A DNA stretch of 64,000 bases. Source: Paracoccus methylarcula (lineage in GTDB: Bacteria; Pseudomonadota; Alphaproteobacteria; Rhodobacterales; Rhodobacteraceae). The notes under the pieces are model-generated. The model saw only the letters and a program-made list of their open reading frames with translations, ran no database searches and was not told the DNA's origin. The stretch spans positions 1-64,000 of the forward strand of contig NZ_PXNQ02000001.1 in NCBI RefSeq assembly GCF_003007735.2. The letters run 5' to 3'. Shown here piece by piece: positions 26,572 through 34,695 of this stretch (positions are counted from its first letter, which is position 1; each line of letters begins with the position of its first letter). The translations under genes and the position numbers were made by a program.

Positions 26572-28457
26572 CTAAGCATGCTTTCTGGGGGTTTTGCGGG
26601 CGAGCCGAAGGGTCAAGATAGCTCCGACGGCAGCAAGACCGGCGAGATCCGTTATGGAACCGGAATCGATCAACGCAATCGCAGCGGCCACCAGTGCCGC
26701 CCGCTCTGGCCAACCGATCCAGTCACCGCACCAGCCCTGGATGCCAGCCGCCATTGCAAAAACTCCAACGCCCGCCGTGACTGCTGCCATCGCGATCTGA
26801 ACCGCGTTGCCCTGCAACAAAAGTGCGTCGGAATACAGGAACATGAAGGCCACGATGAAGCCCGGCAGGGAATGCACGAAAGCGGTGACGGCCGTTTTCC
26901 ACCAGTTCGCATTCGCGATACCAGCGGCAACAACCGCGACCAGCGCGACCGGAGGAGTCGAGCCGGATTTGATCGCGAAGTAGAACAGGAACAGATGCGC
27001 TCCGAGCTTCGGCGCGCCCGCGGTGATCAGGGCCGGTGCGGCGAACATCGCCAGTAGCAGGTAAGCGATGGGCGTGGGCATGCCCATGCCCAGAAGAGTC
27101 GCGGCAATGACCGCCAGGAATGCTGTGACAAGCAGTGAGCCGTCACTCACGGCCAGAATGATTTCGGTTAGGCGAGGGCCCAGCCCCGTGGAGACAATCC
27201 CCGCCTGCAATATGCCGATTGAAACGATGAGTGCGGTAATCCCGGCCGCCTGACGGATACCTATGTCGAACTGGTTCAGTAATTCCGTCAAGGATATGCG
27301 TGTCGACGCACGAGCCATGCCTGCGACCAGAGCCACAGCCAGGGAAATGAGGCTGGCATAGGCAGGCGTGAAACTCTCCACGATCAGTAGCCAGAACAGC
27401 AATGCCGGGGCGATAAGCAGATGCCAGCCGTCGCGCATTGCCTGACGGGCTGAAGGAATTTCGCTTTCCGGCATGCCATGCAGCCCTTCCTTCAGGGCTT
27501 CGATATGGATTACCCAGTACAGGGAGAGGTAATACAGGATCGCCGGCAATATCGCGGCCATGGCGATGGTCGCATAAGAGATACCGGTGATCTGCGCCAT
27601 GATGAAGGCGGCCGCCCCCATGATCGGTGGAACCAGTTGGGCGCCTTCCGAGGTGTTGGTCTCGATCGCGGCGGCGACATGGCGGCGGAATCCGGTCTTG
27701 ATCATGAGCGGAATGGTAAAGGTGCCGGTGGCAACGACATTCCCGACGGAACTGCCCACCATGGTGCCAAGCCCGGCACTGGCAGCCATGGCGCCCTTTG
27801 CCGCGCCGCCGGTTTGCCGTCCGAGTGCGGCATTCGCGAGATTGATGATGAAATCGCCGGTTTTCGTGGCCTGCAGGGTTGCCCCGAACAGCATGAACAT
27901 GAAGAGATAGGTGGCGGCGACCTGCAGGCCGGTGCCGAACAATCCCTCATTGGTATAGGACACGAGATAGGTGAAGCGCTGGATATCCATTCCGGCGTGC
28001 GAAAATACACCCGGTAGATGATTGCCCCAGAGCATATAGGCAACGCTTGCCAGTCCGAGCAGGGCCAGAACCACCGATTGCGACGGGCTGCCTCTAGGGC
28101 GACAGCAACCATCGCAAGACCCATCCAGACATCCAGTGGAGTAAGATAGTTTGCGCCCCAGAGGTTCAGAAGCCGTTCATATTCGATGACCAGATAGACC
28201 ATGCTGGTAACGGCTATTGCCGCGGCAAGGATATCCAGCCCCCATTGACCATTCCGCAACAAGGGTTTCCGGGATCTCGAGCGGGCAAGAAATGCGATGA
28301 ACAAGGTGGCGCCCGCGAAGATCGCGAGATGAACCACCGTCGTCTTGTAGGGTCCGAACAGGGTCGCGTAGGCCATATATGAGAAAAGCCCGAGGCCGAC
28401 TGTTCGCAAGGCAAAACCCAGTAGGATCGGTGTTTCCTGTTCCGTTTCAGCCGTCAT
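26572..28457 (-). pseudogene. TRAP transporter permease, fused 4TM-12TM type, frameshifted
   Basis: Two frames together give one permease of about 628 residues. The first part starts at ATG 28457 (GAGGAAG upstream) and reads to LEAARR near 28083. The second resumes one frame over at VLALLGLASVAYMLWGN and continues to 26572, covering the large DctM-like domain (GMGMPTPIAYLL, NANWWKT). One missing base near 28080 explains it. It overlaps the hydrolase stop by 11 bases. If the deletion is a sequence error, the transporter is intact. Confidence 0.85.
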
Positions 28458-29286
28458 TGGACACTTCCTCATCTGGTTGAATTTCCGTCGGGTTTGTTTG
28501 GCCGCGAAGGAAGTCCAGTATCGGGGATATGAAAAGATCGGGCTTTTCCACGAGCCCGAGATGCTTGAGCCCAGGAACCACGTGTAACCGGGAATTCGGC
28601 ATTTCCGATTTCATGACCCTGGCCATTGCCGGCGTGCTGCCGATGTCGTGTTCAGAGGTGATTATCAGCGTCGGCGTGTCCAGGGTTGGCTGCGGTGCGA
28701 TCAGTTCCCTGATGCCAAATGCCAGAACCCGGCGGGCCTGCGCATAGCTGTCGGCATTACAGGAAAGAACCCATTCCCTGATCTTTTCCATTGATTCGGG
28801 GCTGCTATTCCGGAATTCCTCCGTGAACCAGCGTGAAAGCGCCGCGTCTATGGTCGCCGCAGGTCCACCATCAGCGCTTTGCTTGGCTTGTGCTTCGACC
28901 TTGCGCTGCAAATCCGGATCGCGTGTATGTGGCGAATTCATGATGATCAGCGCATCCGTCATCTCGGGATATGCCATCGCGAAACGGCGGTTGATCATCC
29001 CTCCAAGTGAAAAGCCTGCTATCGTGGCCGACGAAATCCCGGCGTGGCTCATCAGCCCATGCAATTGCTCTGAATAAAGGTCGAGCGAGGTAGTTGTAGG
29101 TGAGGCACCGCTCTTGCCGTGCCCGTAAAGATCGTAGGTCAGGACATGATAGCGCGCCGATAATGCAGGCAAAAATCTTCGCCACAGCCCCCGATGAAGT
29201 CCAAGCCCATGAATCAGCACAAGCGATGGTGCATTCGCGGAGCCATGAAGATCGTATGCGGTCTGATCCCATCGGGCATCAAGCAT
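28447..29286 (-). CDS. Alpha/beta hydrolase
   Basis: This 279-residue alpha/beta-fold hydrolase has an HGLGLHRGLW oxyanion loop and the nucleophile elbow GFSLGG. A catalytic acid is plausible in SEHDIGS and the histidine in GLKHLGLVE. There is no signal peptide, so it is cytosolic. It heads the operon with the TRAP permease and TAXI protein and overlaps the permease gene, so it probably hydrolyses the imported solute, for example a lactone or ester. It resembles 3-oxoadipate enol-lactonase-like hydrolases, but the exact substrate is not deducible. Confidence 0.82.
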   Translation of the reverse strand: MLDARWDQTAYDLHGSANAPSLVLIHGLGLHRGLWRRFLPALSARYHVLTYDLYGHGKSGASPTTTSLDLYSEQLHGLMSHAGISSATIAGFSLGGMINRRFAMAYPEMTDALIIMNSPHTRDPDLQRKVEAQAKQSADGGPAATIDAALSRWFTEEFRNSSPESMEKIREWVLSCNADSYAQARRVLAFGIRELIAPQPTLDTPTLIITSEHDIGSTPAMARVMKSEMPNSRLHVVPGLKHLGLVEKPDLFISPILDFLRGQTNPTEIQPDEEVSNDG

Positions 29287-29315
29287 TTACGGCCTCATTA
29301 TTGTGTGACGGTATT

Positions 29316-29328
29316 ATTGTCATACAAT
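29316..29328. promoter_or_regulatory. Possible GntR operator upstream of hydrolase-TRAP operon
   Basis: ATTGT-CAT-ACAAT is a 13-bp inverted repeat 29 bases upstream of the hydrolase start. FCD-type GntR regulators often bind such ATTGTATACAAT-like sites, and the GntR gene ends 80 bases away. Confidence 0.4.
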
Positions 29329-29408
29329 CTGTCGAAATGCAAGCAAGAAGACGGATGCGACTTGGTGTAGGGTCTGACAGGCTCAGGCGTGGGCCTCGAT
29401 ATATCCGG

Positions 29409-30104
29409 TCAGTCCTGCGGAAAATCGCGAAGGCGTATCAGCGCGGATTCAGCAGCAGCGGCAATATGTGTCTCACTGGCGATACGCGCTGCATCAACAT
29501 CGCGTGCCTTGATTGCCTCGACGATCTTTCCGATTTCCGCCACGCTCTGACCAAGCCGCCCCGGTCGTGTCATCGACTGCGTGCGCAGGAAGGCGATGCG
29601 GTCGAGAACCGGCTCGAGCACCGTTCGGATTTCCGGGTTGCCGCATCGATCCATGAGGATAGCGTAAAAGGCGGATGTGGCGGCCCGGACACTGCTTAAT
29701 TCCGGCTTGTCGATGAGCGCGTAAAGTTCGCCGAACCGGGCTTTCAACGATGCGATATCTGCCTCGGTGCCGCGTTCCGCAAAGAACTGTGCCGCAAGCC
29801 CTTCCAAGGCACTGCGAAGCTCGTAAAGCGCGGCAACGCGATCGATGGATGGCTGCGCGACCACGAAACCACGAGCGGGAATCCGATCGATCAGGCCACG
29901 CGCCTCGAGATGAACAAGCGCCTCACGCAAAAGAGGCCGGCTTACCCCCATCGCCTCGCAAAGTTCCCGCTCGACGAGATGTTCTCCCAATTGAAACTCT
30001 CCGTTGAGAATCGAGCTGCGCAGCGTCTCCTGGACATGATCCCGAAGGCTGGTGGGGCGTGGAACACGCAAACGCTGTCCCTTGGCCGAGGAGGAAATCG
30101 TCAT
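29409..30104 (-). CDS. GntR-family regulator (FadR/FCD subfamily), first
   Basis: The protein has 231 residues: an N-terminal winged helix (LRDHVQETLRSSILNGEFQL, then ELCEAMGVSRPLLREALVHL) and a C-terminal FCD helical domain that usually binds a carboxylate ligand with a metal. Start 30104 was chosen because the longer frame upstream is non-homologous. It is in the same direction as the hydrolase-TRAP operon just downstream, and is its likely repressor. Confidence 0.88.
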   Translation of the reverse strand: MTISSSAKGQRLRVPRPTSLRDHVQETLRSSILNGEFQLGEHLVERELCEAMGVSRPLLREALVHLEARGLIDRIPARGFVVAQPSIDRVAALYELRSALEGLAAQFFAERGTEADIASLKARFGELYALIDKPELSSVRAATSAFYAILMDRCGNPEIRTVLEPVLDRIAFLRTQSMTRPGRLGQSVAEIGKIVEAIKARDVDAARIASETHIAAAAESALIRLRDFPQD

Positions 30105-30177
30105 ATGACTACCTATGTTACGAACTCTTGCGCTTCCACAATATGCTGGTCTACCCGCCAAATCGCGAGCAGACATT

Positions 30178-30196
30178 CATATTGATAGACAATATG
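30178..30196. promoter_or_regulatory. Palindrome upstream of first GntR gene
   Basis: CATATTG-ATAGA-CAATATG is a perfect 7-bp arm inverted repeat 74 bases upstream of the GntR start, in an AT-rich 158-base gap. It is a candidate autoregulatory site. Confidence 0.35.
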
Positions 30197-30262
30197 GCAG
30201 GCATTCCGATCTACCATATTCAAAGAAACATCGAAATGACGCAGTGGCAGGCTCGGACCGGA

Positions 30263-30550
30263 TCACATCCCGTCAATGATGGCTATATCGGCGATGCAGG
30301 CGTCTCTTCGGGCATCCCTCGCGGCGCTGTATTCAGGAGAGTTGTAACAGGCGTTGGCTTGTTCCCTGCTGTCGAACTCGATCACCACGTGACGCTCCCA
30401 CGCGGTTCCTTCGAGTGTTTCTGCAAGACCGCTGCGAACCAGGAAACGCGCCCCGTATTTGCTGAAGGCTTTCACGGCGAGGGCCTGGTAGCTCGCGTAT
30501 CTTTCGGGATCGGTCACCGTGACATTGGCGATCCAATAGGCTTTTGCCAT
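30263..30550 (-). CDS. DUF1330 family protein
   Basis: The 95-residue protein matches the small ferredoxin-like-fold DUF1330 family: MAKAYWIANVTVTDPERYAS at the start, GGRFLVRSG-like GARFLVRSG, and a central HVVIEFDSREQANACYNSPEY. The family is found near catabolic genes, often of cyclic or aromatic compounds; its biochemical role is unproven. It starts six bases after the stop of the second GntR gene and is probably co-transcribed with it. Confidence 0.88.
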   Translation of the reverse strand: MAKAYWIANVTVTDPERYASYQALAVKAFSKYGARFLVRSGLAETLEGTAWERHVVIEFDSREQANACYNSPEYSAARDARRDACIADIAIIDGM

Positions 30551-30555
30551 CGATG

Positions 30556-31242
30556 TCACTTCTCCAGGTCTTCGGCTGCAAGCAGGTGTTCGGCGATCGT
30601 GGTTACGTCGTCCAAATGGCGGTTGACTGCGTGGCGGGCGGCTTCCGGCTCACCGCTGACGATAGCGTCGCAGATCGCCTTCATATGCGCTTGCCCGGGT
30701 TGTTTGCGGTCGGAACTCGACAGGGTCATCATCCGCAGCCGCGAGATACGCCCATTGAGCCGCTGCACGATTTCCCAGGCGACGCTGTGCCCGGCGCCTT
30801 CGAAAATGACCTGGTAGAAACGCGCGGTTGCCCTGAACAATGTGCCGGGAGATTTTTCACCGTAGCTTTGTTTCAGTTCCGCCAGTGTCGCCTGCAGCTG
30901 TCCGGCAAGCTGTGGCGTCATGTTGGAGGCGCAGGTCGTGGCGGCCGCCGTTTCGAGCATGCGTCGGATATCATAGATCTGACGCGCTTCGTTCCAACTC
31001 ATCCGGGCTATGATCGGACCTTTATGGGGCAAGTATTCCACCAGCCCTTCCGCTTCCAGATAGCGAATCGTTTCTCGAATCACGGTGCGGCTGACGCCAA
31101 GCTGCTCGCACATGACCCGTTCGATCAGCCGCTCACCGGGCTTGAAGTGACCGTCGATGATCGCTTCGCGCATGCGCTCCTGAACCATATCTCGCAGGGT
31201 TGCGGGGGGCTTGTCGATCTTGCTGAGAGGGGCGTTTTCCAT
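30556..31242 (-). CDS. GntR-family regulator (FCD subfamily), second
   Basis: The protein has 228 residues with a winged helix (LRDMVQERMREAIIDGHFKP, then CEQLGVSRTVIRETIRYLE) and an FCD ligand domain. The frame is open to 31314, but that extension crosses the operator palindrome; ATG 31242 gives the usual length. It is divergent from the forward operon that starts at 31344 and is very probably its regulator, with DUF1330 behind it. Confidence 0.9.
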   Translation of the reverse strand: MENAPLSKIDKPPATLRDMVQERMREAIIDGHFKPGERLIERVMCEQLGVSRTVIRETIRYLEAEGLVEYLPHKGPIIARMSWNEARQIYDIRRMLETAAATTCASNMTPQLAGQLQATLAELKQSYGEKSPGTLFRATARFYQVIFEGAGHSVAWEIVQRLNGRISRLRMMTLSSSDRKQPGQAHMKAICDAIVSGEPEAARHAVNRHLDDVTTIAEHLLAAEDLEK

Positions 31243-31296
31243 GCTCGTCGGATACCAGCACAGGGCGAAGTAAACAAGTATTGATTGACAGACGAT

Positions 31297-31314
31297 ATGA
31301 TTGTATACCATCAT
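31297..31314. promoter_or_regulatory. GntR operator between divergent regulator and catabolic operon
   Basis: ATGATTGTATACCATCAT is an 18-bp palindrome with only one mismatched pair, centred on GTATAC. It lies 30 bases ahead of the DUF1185 start and 55 bases from the GntR start. The core TGTATACCA fits sites of FCD-type GntR proteins. Binding is inferred from position and symmetry. Confidence 0.6.
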
Positions 31315-31343
31315 ACAGTAATGTCAAAAATAGAGGTGTGATC

Positions 31344-31945
31344 ATGTCCGCCAGGATCCGTAAAACGCTGCTGCATGTCGAAGAGACCCTGATCGAAGGT
31401 GGCAAGACCGCGCCGGTACCGCTGAAGATGATCGCGCTATCGCCGTCATCGAGAACCCGTGGGCGGGGCAGGGCTTTGTCGAGGACCTTCGGCCCGGGAT
31501 CCTTGATTGTGCTCCGGGGCTGGGCGAATTGCTGACTGGCATGATCCTCGGGACCGCCGGTGGTGGAGAGAAGGTCGAGGGATATGGAAAATCGGCCATA
31601 GTCGGTGTGAATGGCGAGGTGGAGCATGCCTCCGCGCTGATCCATACGCTGCGTTTCGGCAATCACTATCGCGAGGCGGTCGGGGCGAAATCCTACCTTG
31701 CCTTCACCAATACGCGTGGTCCAGCGAATGCTCCGCTGCAAATCCCGCTGATGGACAAGAACGATGGCGGCCGTCGCAGCCATTACCTGACGATCCAGCT
31801 TTCGGTGGCGGATGCTCCCGGACCGGATGAGATCGTGGTTGCCCTTGGCGCATCAGTGGGCGGGCGGCCGCATCACCGGATCGGCGACCGTTATCAGGAT
31901 CTGAAGGAGCTGGGTCACGATGTCGAAAACCCTGCATCTGTCTGA
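31344..31945 (+). pseudogene. DUF1185 (amino acid synthesis) family protein, frameshifted
   Basis: The ATG at 31344 has GAGGTG upstream and starts MSARIRKTLLHVEETLIEGG. After KMIA (about 31437) the frame is lost; the next frame continues as AVIENPWAGQGFVEDLRPGI and then VEGYGKSAIVGVNGEVEHAS and VGGRPHHRIGDRY to a stop at 31945. Both halves fit the DUF1185 family of about 200 residues, and one missing base explains the break. It is the first gene of the operon. The true function of this family is not established. The 3' end overlaps the hydrolase gene by 26 bases. Confidence 0.85.
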
Positions 31946-32729
31946 TTCATACGGCCGGCTTTCCTGGCGCGAGGCCGGGCAAGGAGCGCCAGTGGTGCTG
32001 ATCCACGGGGTCGGGATGCAATCGGCGGCGTGGGAGCCGCAGATTGCCGCCCTGTCGGACAGGTATCGCGTGATCGCACTGGATATGCCGGGGCATGGAG
32101 GCAGCGGGCGTTTGCGCGGGGTTGCCGCTTTGCCGGATTTCGTGGATTGGCTGCACGTTGCGCTGACGGCGCTCGATCTGGGACCGGTCAGCCTTGCCGG
32201 GCATTCCATGGGGGCGCTGATCGCAGCCGGTTATACAGTTACGCATCAGAAGATGGTTGTCCGGGTGGCACTGTTGAACGGAGTTTTCCGGCGTGACGCA
32301 TCTGCCCGTGCCGCCGTCGAAGCGCGTGCCGCCGAGATACGGGCGGGGGTGGTGGATATGGAGGCGCCACTGGCCCGCTGGTTCGGAGACGACGCGGCTG
32401 ATCGCCCAGTGCGTGAAAAAGTCTCCCACTGGTTGCGGGCGGTCGATCTGCAAGGCTATGCGACAGCCTATGCGGCCTTCGCTTGCGGAGACCGGACCTA
32501 TGCCGACAGGTTCGGAGACATCGCTTGTCCGCTGCTGGCCATGACCGGCGAAGGCGATCCGAATTCGACTCCCGAGATGTCCCGATCCATGGCCGCCGCC
32601 GCGCAATATGGGCGGGCCGTGGTCCTGAAAGGGCATCGGCACATGATCAACCTCACCGCTGCGGAAGAGGTCAATCGCGAATTGCTGCACTGGTTGAACA
32701 GGTCGGCGACACAGGAGGAGATGACATGA
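31920..32729 (+). CDS. Alpha/beta hydrolase (TgnD-like candidate)
   Basis: The 269-residue hydrolase has HGVGMQSAAW as oxyanion loop, GHSMGA as nucleophile elbow, an acid candidate in TGEGDPNS and the histidine in KGHRHMI. It is cytosolic. Its neighbours are a flavin reductase, an LLM monooxygenase and two aldehyde dehydrogenases. By analogy with the trigonelline pathway of Acinetobacter, it could hydrolyse the N-methylformamido-methylene-succinate intermediate to succinate semialdehyde, methylamine, formate and CO2. That assignment rests on context, not on a diagnostic motif. Confidence 0.82.
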   Translation: MSKTLHLSDSYGRLSWREAGQGAPVVLIHGVGMQSAAWEPQIAALSDRYRVIALDMPGHGGSGRLRGVAALPDFVDWLHVALTALDLGPVSLAGHSMGALIAAGYTVTHQKMVVRVALLNGVFRRDASARAAVEARAAEIRAGVVDMEAPLARWFGDDAADRPVREKVSHWLRAVDLQGYATAYAAFACGDRTYADRFGDIACPLLAMTGEGDPNSTPEMSRSMAAAAQYGRAVVLKGHRHMINLTAAEEVNRELLHWLNRSATQEEMT

Positions 32730-33652
32730 GCGCAATCGATCCGCGCGCGCTGCGCAACGCCTTTGGAACCTTCATGACCGGTGTAACCGTTGTCACGACC
32801 AGGGATCCCGAGGGGAAACCGGTAGGGTTTACTGCGAATTCCTTTACCTCGGTGTCGCTCGATCCACCACTGGTGCTGGTTTGCCTGGCGAACTCTTCGC
32901 GCAACCGGGCGGTTTTCGCCGAAACGCCGGGCTTTGCGGTCAATGTCCTCTCGGAGGGGCAAAAACACATTTCCAATACCTTTGCCCGCCCGGTCGAGGA
33001 TCGTTTCGAGGCCGTAACCTGGCGCGATGGCCCCTTTGGCGCACCGGTTCTCGACGACGTGTCGGCGTGGTTCGACTGCTCCCGGCACAAGCTTGTCGAA
33101 GCGGGTGATCATGTCATCCTCATCGGCAAGGTCGAAGCTTTCGACGATTCCCCCGCGCCCGGATTGGGTTATGCGCGCGGGGCTTATGTCACCCCGGCGA
33201 TGGAAGCGCGGGCATTGGCGTCGCGGGCGGATCTGATGGTGTCTGCCCTGATCGAGCATCAGGGGGAGGTGCTTCTGGTCCCGAATGACGACGATAGTCT
33301 TGCCCTGCCGGTGGCCAGGGTCGGCAAGGAGGGCGTTTCAGCGGCCCTGGCGCAACTGATCGCGGAACATGGTGCAGGGATCGAGCCGGGTTTCATCTAT
33401 GCCGTCTATGAAGACGACGATGCGGGCTGCCAGCACATTTCCTTCCTGTGTCAGGCAGCCGGGCCCGTATCCAGGCACGGGGTCTTCAAGGCACTGGTCC
33501 CCTCGGTGCTGGCGAAAATCGAGGACCCGGCCATGCGCACCATGTTGGAGCGTTTCGCGGCGGAAAGCCGGATCGGCAATTTCGGCGTCTATTACGGAAA
33601 TCAGGTCAGCGGCAAGATTCGTCCCATCGCCGCAGGGAGTGGATCGCAATGA
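32726..33652 (+). CDS. Flavin reductase with C-terminal Nudix-like domain (TgnB-like candidate)
   Basis: The protein has 308 residues. Residues 1-160 form the FMN-binding flavin reductase domain (RNAFGTFMTGVTVVTT, GFTANSFTSVSLDPPLVLVC, GDHVILIGKV). Residues 175-300 look like a Nudix fold (GEVLLVPNDDDSLALPV) without the Nudix catalytic box. The reductase should supply reduced flavin to the LLM monooxygenase encoded next. Starts and stops interlock: ATGA with the hydrolase, ATGA with the monooxygenase, so the three proteins are translated together. Confidence 0.88.
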   Translation: MSAIDPRALRNAFGTFMTGVTVVTTRDPEGKPVGFTANSFTSVSLDPPLVLVCLANSSRNRAVFAETPGFAVNVLSEGQKHISNTFARPVEDRFEAVTWRDGPFGAPVLDDVSAWFDCSRHKLVEAGDHVILIGKVEAFDDSPAPGLGYARGAYVTPAMEARALASRADLMVSALIEHQGEVLLVPNDDDSLALPVARVGKEGVSAALAQLIAEHGAGIEPGFIYAVYEDDDAGCQHISFLCQAAGPVSRHGVFKALVPSVLAKIEDPAMRTMLERFAAESRIGNFGVYYGNQVSGKIRPIAAGSGSQ

Positions 33653-34686
33653 AGTTTTCCCTTTTCGCGCATATGGAACGTATCTCGCCCGAACAGGATC
33701 AGCGGCAACTCTACGAGGAATTCATCGAACTGTGCAGGATCGCAGATGAGGGTGGCATGCATGCGATCTGGACGGGCGAGCATCACGCGATGAATTTCAC
33801 CATTGCGCCGAACCCGATGCTGAACCTGGTCGATCTCGCGCGGCGCACGAATAACGTCCGCCTTGGCACCGGCACGGTGATCGCGCCCTTCTGGCACCCG
33901 ATCCGGCTGGCGGGCGAGGCGGCGATGACCGACATCCTCACCGGCGGACGGCTGGAACTGGGCATCGCCCGTGGTGCCTATACCTTCGAATACGAACGCC
34001 TGATGCCCGGCATGGACGCGTGGGAGGCCGGGCAGCGTATGCGGGAGCTGGTTCCGGCGGTGAAGGCCTTGTGGAAAGGTGATCACGCTCAGGAGGGGGA
34101 GTTCCATTCATTCCCCAAGACCACCTCCTCGCCGCAGCCGGTGCAGCCGGATGGCCCGCCGATCTGGGTGGCTGCCCGCGATCCCAACAGCCACGAATTC
34201 GCCGTCTCGCAAGGCTGCAACGTGCAGGTCACGCCGCTGTGGAGAGGCGACGGGGAAATCACCGAACTGATGGACAAGTTCAACGAGGCTTGCGCGAAAT
34301 TTGCTGACCGTCCCCGCCCGAGGATCATGCTTTTGCTGCATACTTACGTTGCCGATAGCGAGGCGGATGTGCAGAGAGCCGCCGAGGAGCTCAACCGTTT
34401 CTATTGCTATTTCGGTGCCTGGTTCATGAACAAGCGTGACACCAGCCAGGGCCTGATCGCGCCCCTGTCGGACGACGAGATCGCGGCGCATCCCTTTTAT
34501 ACGCCTGACGCGATGGAACGCGACCTGGTGATAGGTCAACCCGATCAGGTCATCGAACGGCTCAAGGGCTACGAGGCGCTCGGTTATGACGAATATGCGT
34601 TCTGGATCGATTCCGGCATGTCCTTCGAACGCAAGAAGGCATCGCTTGAACGCTTCATCGCCGAGGTGATGCCAGCTTTTCGATAG
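33649..34686 (+). CDS. LLM-class flavin-dependent monooxygenase (TgnA-like candidate)
   Basis: This 345-residue luciferase-like TIM-barrel oxygenase has MKFSLFAHMERI at strand one, WTGEHHAMNFTIAPNP, RLGTGTVIAPFWHPIRLAGE, and GRLELGIARGAYTFEY. It uses reduced flavin from the neighbouring reductase and O2. Two-component LLM enzymes open pyridine-type rings in trigonelline (TgnA) and pyridine (PyrA) degradation. The flanking aldehyde dehydrogenase, hydrolase, succinate-semialdehyde dehydrogenase and betaine transporter make the trigonelline reaction the best guess. Confidence 0.9.
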   Translation: MKFSLFAHMERISPEQDQRQLYEEFIELCRIADEGGMHAIWTGEHHAMNFTIAPNPMLNLVDLARRTNNVRLGTGTVIAPFWHPIRLAGEAAMTDILTGGRLELGIARGAYTFEYERLMPGMDAWEAGQRMRELVPAVKALWKGDHAQEGEFHSFPKTTSSPQPVQPDGPPIWVAARDPNSHEFAVSQGCNVQVTPLWRGDGEITELMDKFNEACAKFADRPRPRIMLLLHTYVADSEADVQRAAEELNRFYCYFGAWFMNKRDTSQGLIAPLSDDEIAAHPFYTPDAMERDLVIGQPDQVIERLKGYEALGYDEYAFWIDSGMSFERKKASLERFIAEVMPAFR

Positions 34687-34695
34687 GAGGTCGAA

